From PVC group bacterium (GTDB taxonomy: Bacteria > Verrucomicrobiota > Kiritimatiellia > SS1-B-03-39 > UBA6053): 8,514 nt of DNA. The notes under the pieces were generated by a model. That model was not told where the DNA came from and ran no database searches. It was given only the letters and a program-made list of their open reading frames with translations. Shown one piece after another: positions 5,947 through 8,514 of this stretch (its first letter is position 1; the number at the start of each line of letters is the position of its first letter). The stretch spans positions 1-8,514 of the forward strand of contig PXDP01000410.1 in the NCBI GenBank assembly GCA_003565035.1. The letters are read 5' to 3'. A program made the translations under genes and the position numbers.

Positions 5947-6148
5947 TCGGGGGATCCTTTCGTACAGGAATGAGGGCTTTGCGGCGGTTGTGGGTGCGGA
6001 GTATCAGCCAGGTGGCGGTCAGGATGACCAGCGCGGTGCCGAGACTGAGCAGGGCATGGGTGATATCTCCGTGATCGGCCGGACCGGGATGTCCGGGATG
6101 CGCAAAAACCAGAGTCGGGGTGAGATAGAGCAGGTTGTGTATTTTCAT
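5939..6148 (-). CDS. Small membrane protein with HPGHPG histidine motif
   Basis: This 69-residue protein is of unknown family. Residues 1-16 form a hydrophobic leader ending LVFA, a plausible signal-peptidase site. They are followed by HPGHPGPADHGD (17-28) with H17, H20 and H26, then H31, a possible metal-binding cluster outside the membrane. One strong membrane span covers about 33-50 (LLSLGTALVILTATWLIL), followed by a basic cytoplasmic tail (RTHNRRK). The HPGH start recalls the mature end of HupE/UreJ-type nickel permeases, but the protein is far too short to be one. It lies 45 bp after the desulfurase and overlaps the peroxiredoxin-like gene by 8 bp, in the same direction, which supports it as a real gene. 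No good Shine-Dalgarno is visible (TCTCTTTGCT before the ATG). A role in metal binding or membrane anchoring for the redox partner is a guess. Confidence 0.7.
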   Translation of the reverse strand: MKIHNLLYLTPTLVFAHPGHPGPADHGDITHALLSLGTALVILTATWLILRTHNRRKALIPVRKDPPNG

Positions 6149-6170
6149 AGCAAAGAGAACATAGGCCGGA

Positions 6171-6187
6171 AGTGGATTTCGTCCACT
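6171..6187. other. Small hairpin between desulfurase and the 69-residue gene
   Basis: AGTGGA (6171-6176) and TCCACT (6182-6187) form a 6-bp stem with a 5-nt loop, 7 bp past the desulfurase stop on the minus strand. No T-run follows on that strand, so it is at most a weak attenuator or an RNA-processing site inside the operon. Confidence 0.4.
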
Positions 6188-6193
6188 AAAAAA

Positions 6194-7333
6194 TCAGGAT
6201 TGCAGACGGTTGGCGCCTTCGATGAGGCGTTTGGCGATTTGGCGGACCTCCGCCTCGGTGGTGGGCACGCCGAGGCTGATGCGCAGGCTGCGGGCGGCGA
6301 GATCGGGGTCCACCCCCATGGCGCGGAGCACATGGCTGGGTTTTTCCTGAAGCGAAGCGCAGGCGCTGCCGGAGCTGGCGACCACATCGGAGAGTTGCGC
6401 CAGCCATTTGCCCCGCAGACCGGGCAGAGTGAACATGGAGGTGCCCGGCAGTCGGTCGGCCCCTTCGCTTTGAACGATTAGGCCGGGGAGGCTGCGTTTG
6501 ACCTCCGATTCCAGCAGGCGGGTGAGCCGCTGCAGATGGGCGCGGCGGGCGTTCACTTCGCGGGCGGCGAGGTCGGCGGCGAGTCCGAAGCCGGCGATGC
6601 CGGGAACGTTTTCGGTACCGCTGCGGAGTCCGTTTTCCTGTCCGCCGCCGCGGATCAGCGGGGAGAGGGCGAGGCCGCGGCGTTTGTAGAGGGCTCCGAC
6701 ACCTTTGGGACCGTAACATTTGTGGGCGGAGAAACAGGCGAAATCGATGCCCTCGGCATGAACCGAGAAGGAGGCTTTGCCGAGCATCTGGGTCATATCG
6801 CAGAAGACCAGGGCCCCGGCGGCGTGACTGAGGCGGACGACTTCGCGGATGTCCTGAAGCACGCCGGTTTCGTTGTTGGCGGCCATGACGCAGACCAGCG
6901 CGGTTTTTGGGGCGGTTTTGTCGTTGAGCTGACGGGCGAATGCGTCGAGGTCCAGCCGGCCCTGGGGATCGACCGCGAGTTCGATCCATTCCGCGCCGGC
7001 AGGCGTGCAGGCCTCGGCGGGCATGCAGACGGCGGGGTGCTCGATGGTGCTGGTGAGGATGCGCGGGCGGGTGGGCAGGAGGCGTTCCATCACGCCGAAA
7101 ATGGCGGTATTGCAGGCCTCGGTGGCTCCGCTGGTGAAGAGGATCTCGTCAGTCGAGGCCCCCACAGCGCGGGCGACCTGCTCGCGGGCGGTGTCAATCG
7201 CCGCACGCGCCCTGCGCCCCATCAGTGAGGCGCGGTTGCTGGGGTTGCCATAGGTTTCGCACAGACAGTCCCGCACAAGGTCGGCGACTTCGGGAAGGCA
7301 GGGCGTGGTGGCGTTGTAGTCGGCGTAAATCAT
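6194..7333 (-). CDS. nifS: Cysteine desulfurase (NifS/IscS family)
   Basis: This 379-residue PLP enzyme takes sulfur from L-cysteine, leaving alanine and an enzyme-bound persulfide for Fe-S cluster assembly. It has the family signatures in order: YADYNATTPCLPEV at the start, GNPSN (29-33), TSGATEACN (67-75), H99 in the cofactor-stacking IEHPAV, NNETG (153-157), D179 in CDMTQMLGK, the Schiff-base lysine K205 in FSAHKCYGPKG, RSGTEN (237-242), and the persulfide cysteine C325 in SSGSACAS. Length is normal. It starts 2 bp after the nadA stop, so the two are almost surely translated together; no separate Shine-Dalgarno is visible. The pairing matches the known link of a NifS-type desulfurase with NAD synthesis genes, as in Bacillus subtilis, where it serves the NadA 4Fe-4S cluster. 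No scaffold gene (iscU, sufU) is seen in the window. The family call is firm; the partner is inferred from position. Confidence 0.95.
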   Translation of the reverse strand: MIYADYNATTPCLPEVADLVRDCLCETYGNPSNRASLMGRRARAAIDTAREQVARAVGASTDEILFTSGATEACNTAIFGVMERLLPTRPRILTSTIEHPAVCMPAEACTPAGAEWIELAVDPQGRLDLDAFARQLNDKTAPKTALVCVMAANNETGVLQDIREVVRLSHAAGALVFCDMTQMLGKASFSVHAEGIDFACFSAHKCYGPKGVGALYKRRGLALSPLIRGGGQENGLRSGTENVPGIAGFGLAADLAAREVNARRAHLQRLTRLLESEVKRSLPGLIVQSEGADRLPGTSMFTLPGLRGKWLAQLSDVVASSGSACASLQEKPSHVLRAMGVDPDLAARSLRISLGVPTTEAEVRQIAKRLIEGANRLQS

Positions 7334-7335
7334 GT

Positions 7336-8313
<978 letters not shown>

Positions 8314-8339
8314 GGTGGAAATACTAACGGCTCCGACGG

Positions 8340-8345
8340 ATCATA
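8340..8345 (-). promoter_or_regulatory. Candidate -10 box upstream of nadA
   Basis: The minus strand reads TATGAT here, 26 bp before the nadA ATG, close to the TATAAT consensus. At 17-bp spacing the -35 position reads AAAACG, which is poor. It is the best candidate I see between 8314 and 8514, but it is weak. Confidence 0.3.
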
Positions 8346-8386
8346 CAAGTTTAAAGGGTGGGCGTTTTTCGGCAGTGATGAGGAAG

Positions 8387-8514
8387 AAGAAGAGACCGCG
8401 AATGGTGAGGGGAAGCAGTTCCAACGGATAGCTGCGCTGGACAACGGATGATGAAGACGGGTGGAGCTTGGCTTGTATTTTGACAGGTATTTTAAAGAAG
8501 AAAGAAGAGACCGC
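8387..8514 (+). repeat. 13-bp direct repeat at the right edge of the window
   Basis: AAGAAGAGACCGC occurs at 8387-8399 and again at 8502-8514, with purine-rich GA tracts before both. The first copy runs on as GAATGGTGAGG; the second is cut by the window end. The 'GAGACCGCGAATGG' wording resembles the dispersed 'ACCGCGAATGGACGCGAAT' type repeats I recall between genes in many environmental genomes. I cannot confirm this without the flanking sequence. No supported gene lies in 8314-8514. Confidence 0.45.

Noticed and set aside
8341..8514. Minus-strand open stretch of 57 codons running in from the right edge and ending in TGA at 8341-8343
   Set aside because: It includes low-complexity Ser and Phe runs made by the GA-rich repeats and matches no family I recognise. 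A gene tail cannot be excluded without the neighbouring sequence.

Overview
The window suggests a bacterium of the Planctomycetota-Verrucomicrobiota-Chlamydiota group, with Kiritimatiellota or another verrucomicrobial line as my best guess. This rests on three things: a secreted-protein fragment of a style common in that group (lamin-G-like strand pattern, a DPDGDGVPNLLEYALGGDP calcium loop and a short C-terminal beta domain), intergenic TTTTCC...GGAAAA palindrome arrays, and weak or absent Shine-Dalgarno sequences before several genes. It is an inference, not a marker-gene assignment.

Left part (1-3600). The last 65 codons of a plus-strand glycosyltransferase end tail-to-tail with, and overlap by 13 bp, a large minus-strand gene. 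That gene encodes a 964-residue fusion of an ammonium channel (Amt), a HAMP-like linker, a PAS domain, a histidine-kinase-like core and a response-regulator receiver domain. Its kinase core has lost the phospho-acceptor histidine and three of the four ATP-site motifs, whereas the channel and receiver residues look intact. A small gene for a secreted protein of unknown function lies 22 bp upstream and is probably co-transcribed with it.

Middle (3600-5367). An AT-rich divergent intergenic region leads to tRNA-Asn(GTT), which has its own strong intrinsic terminator. Next comes a fragment of a secreted adhesin-like gene that lacks its front. It is followed by about 600 bp of non-coding DNA packed with short hairpins built on GACCCC/GGGGTC. 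This ends in four copies of a 19-bp palindrome spaced exactly 31 bp apart, and the outermost copy is extended into an intrinsic terminator for the operon to its right.

Right part (5240-8313, minus strand). A compact operon reads nadA (quinolinate synthase, a 4Fe-4S enzyme), a nifS/iscS-type cysteine desulfurase (2-bp gap), a 69-residue membrane protein with an HPGHPG motif, and a peroxiredoxin-like protein (8-bp overlap). The desulfurase probably supplies sulfur for the NadA cluster, and the redox protein may protect or serve the same chemistry. nadB and nadC are not in the window. The last 200 bp (8314-8514) hold a weak candidate promoter and a 13-bp direct repeat, with no gene I can support.
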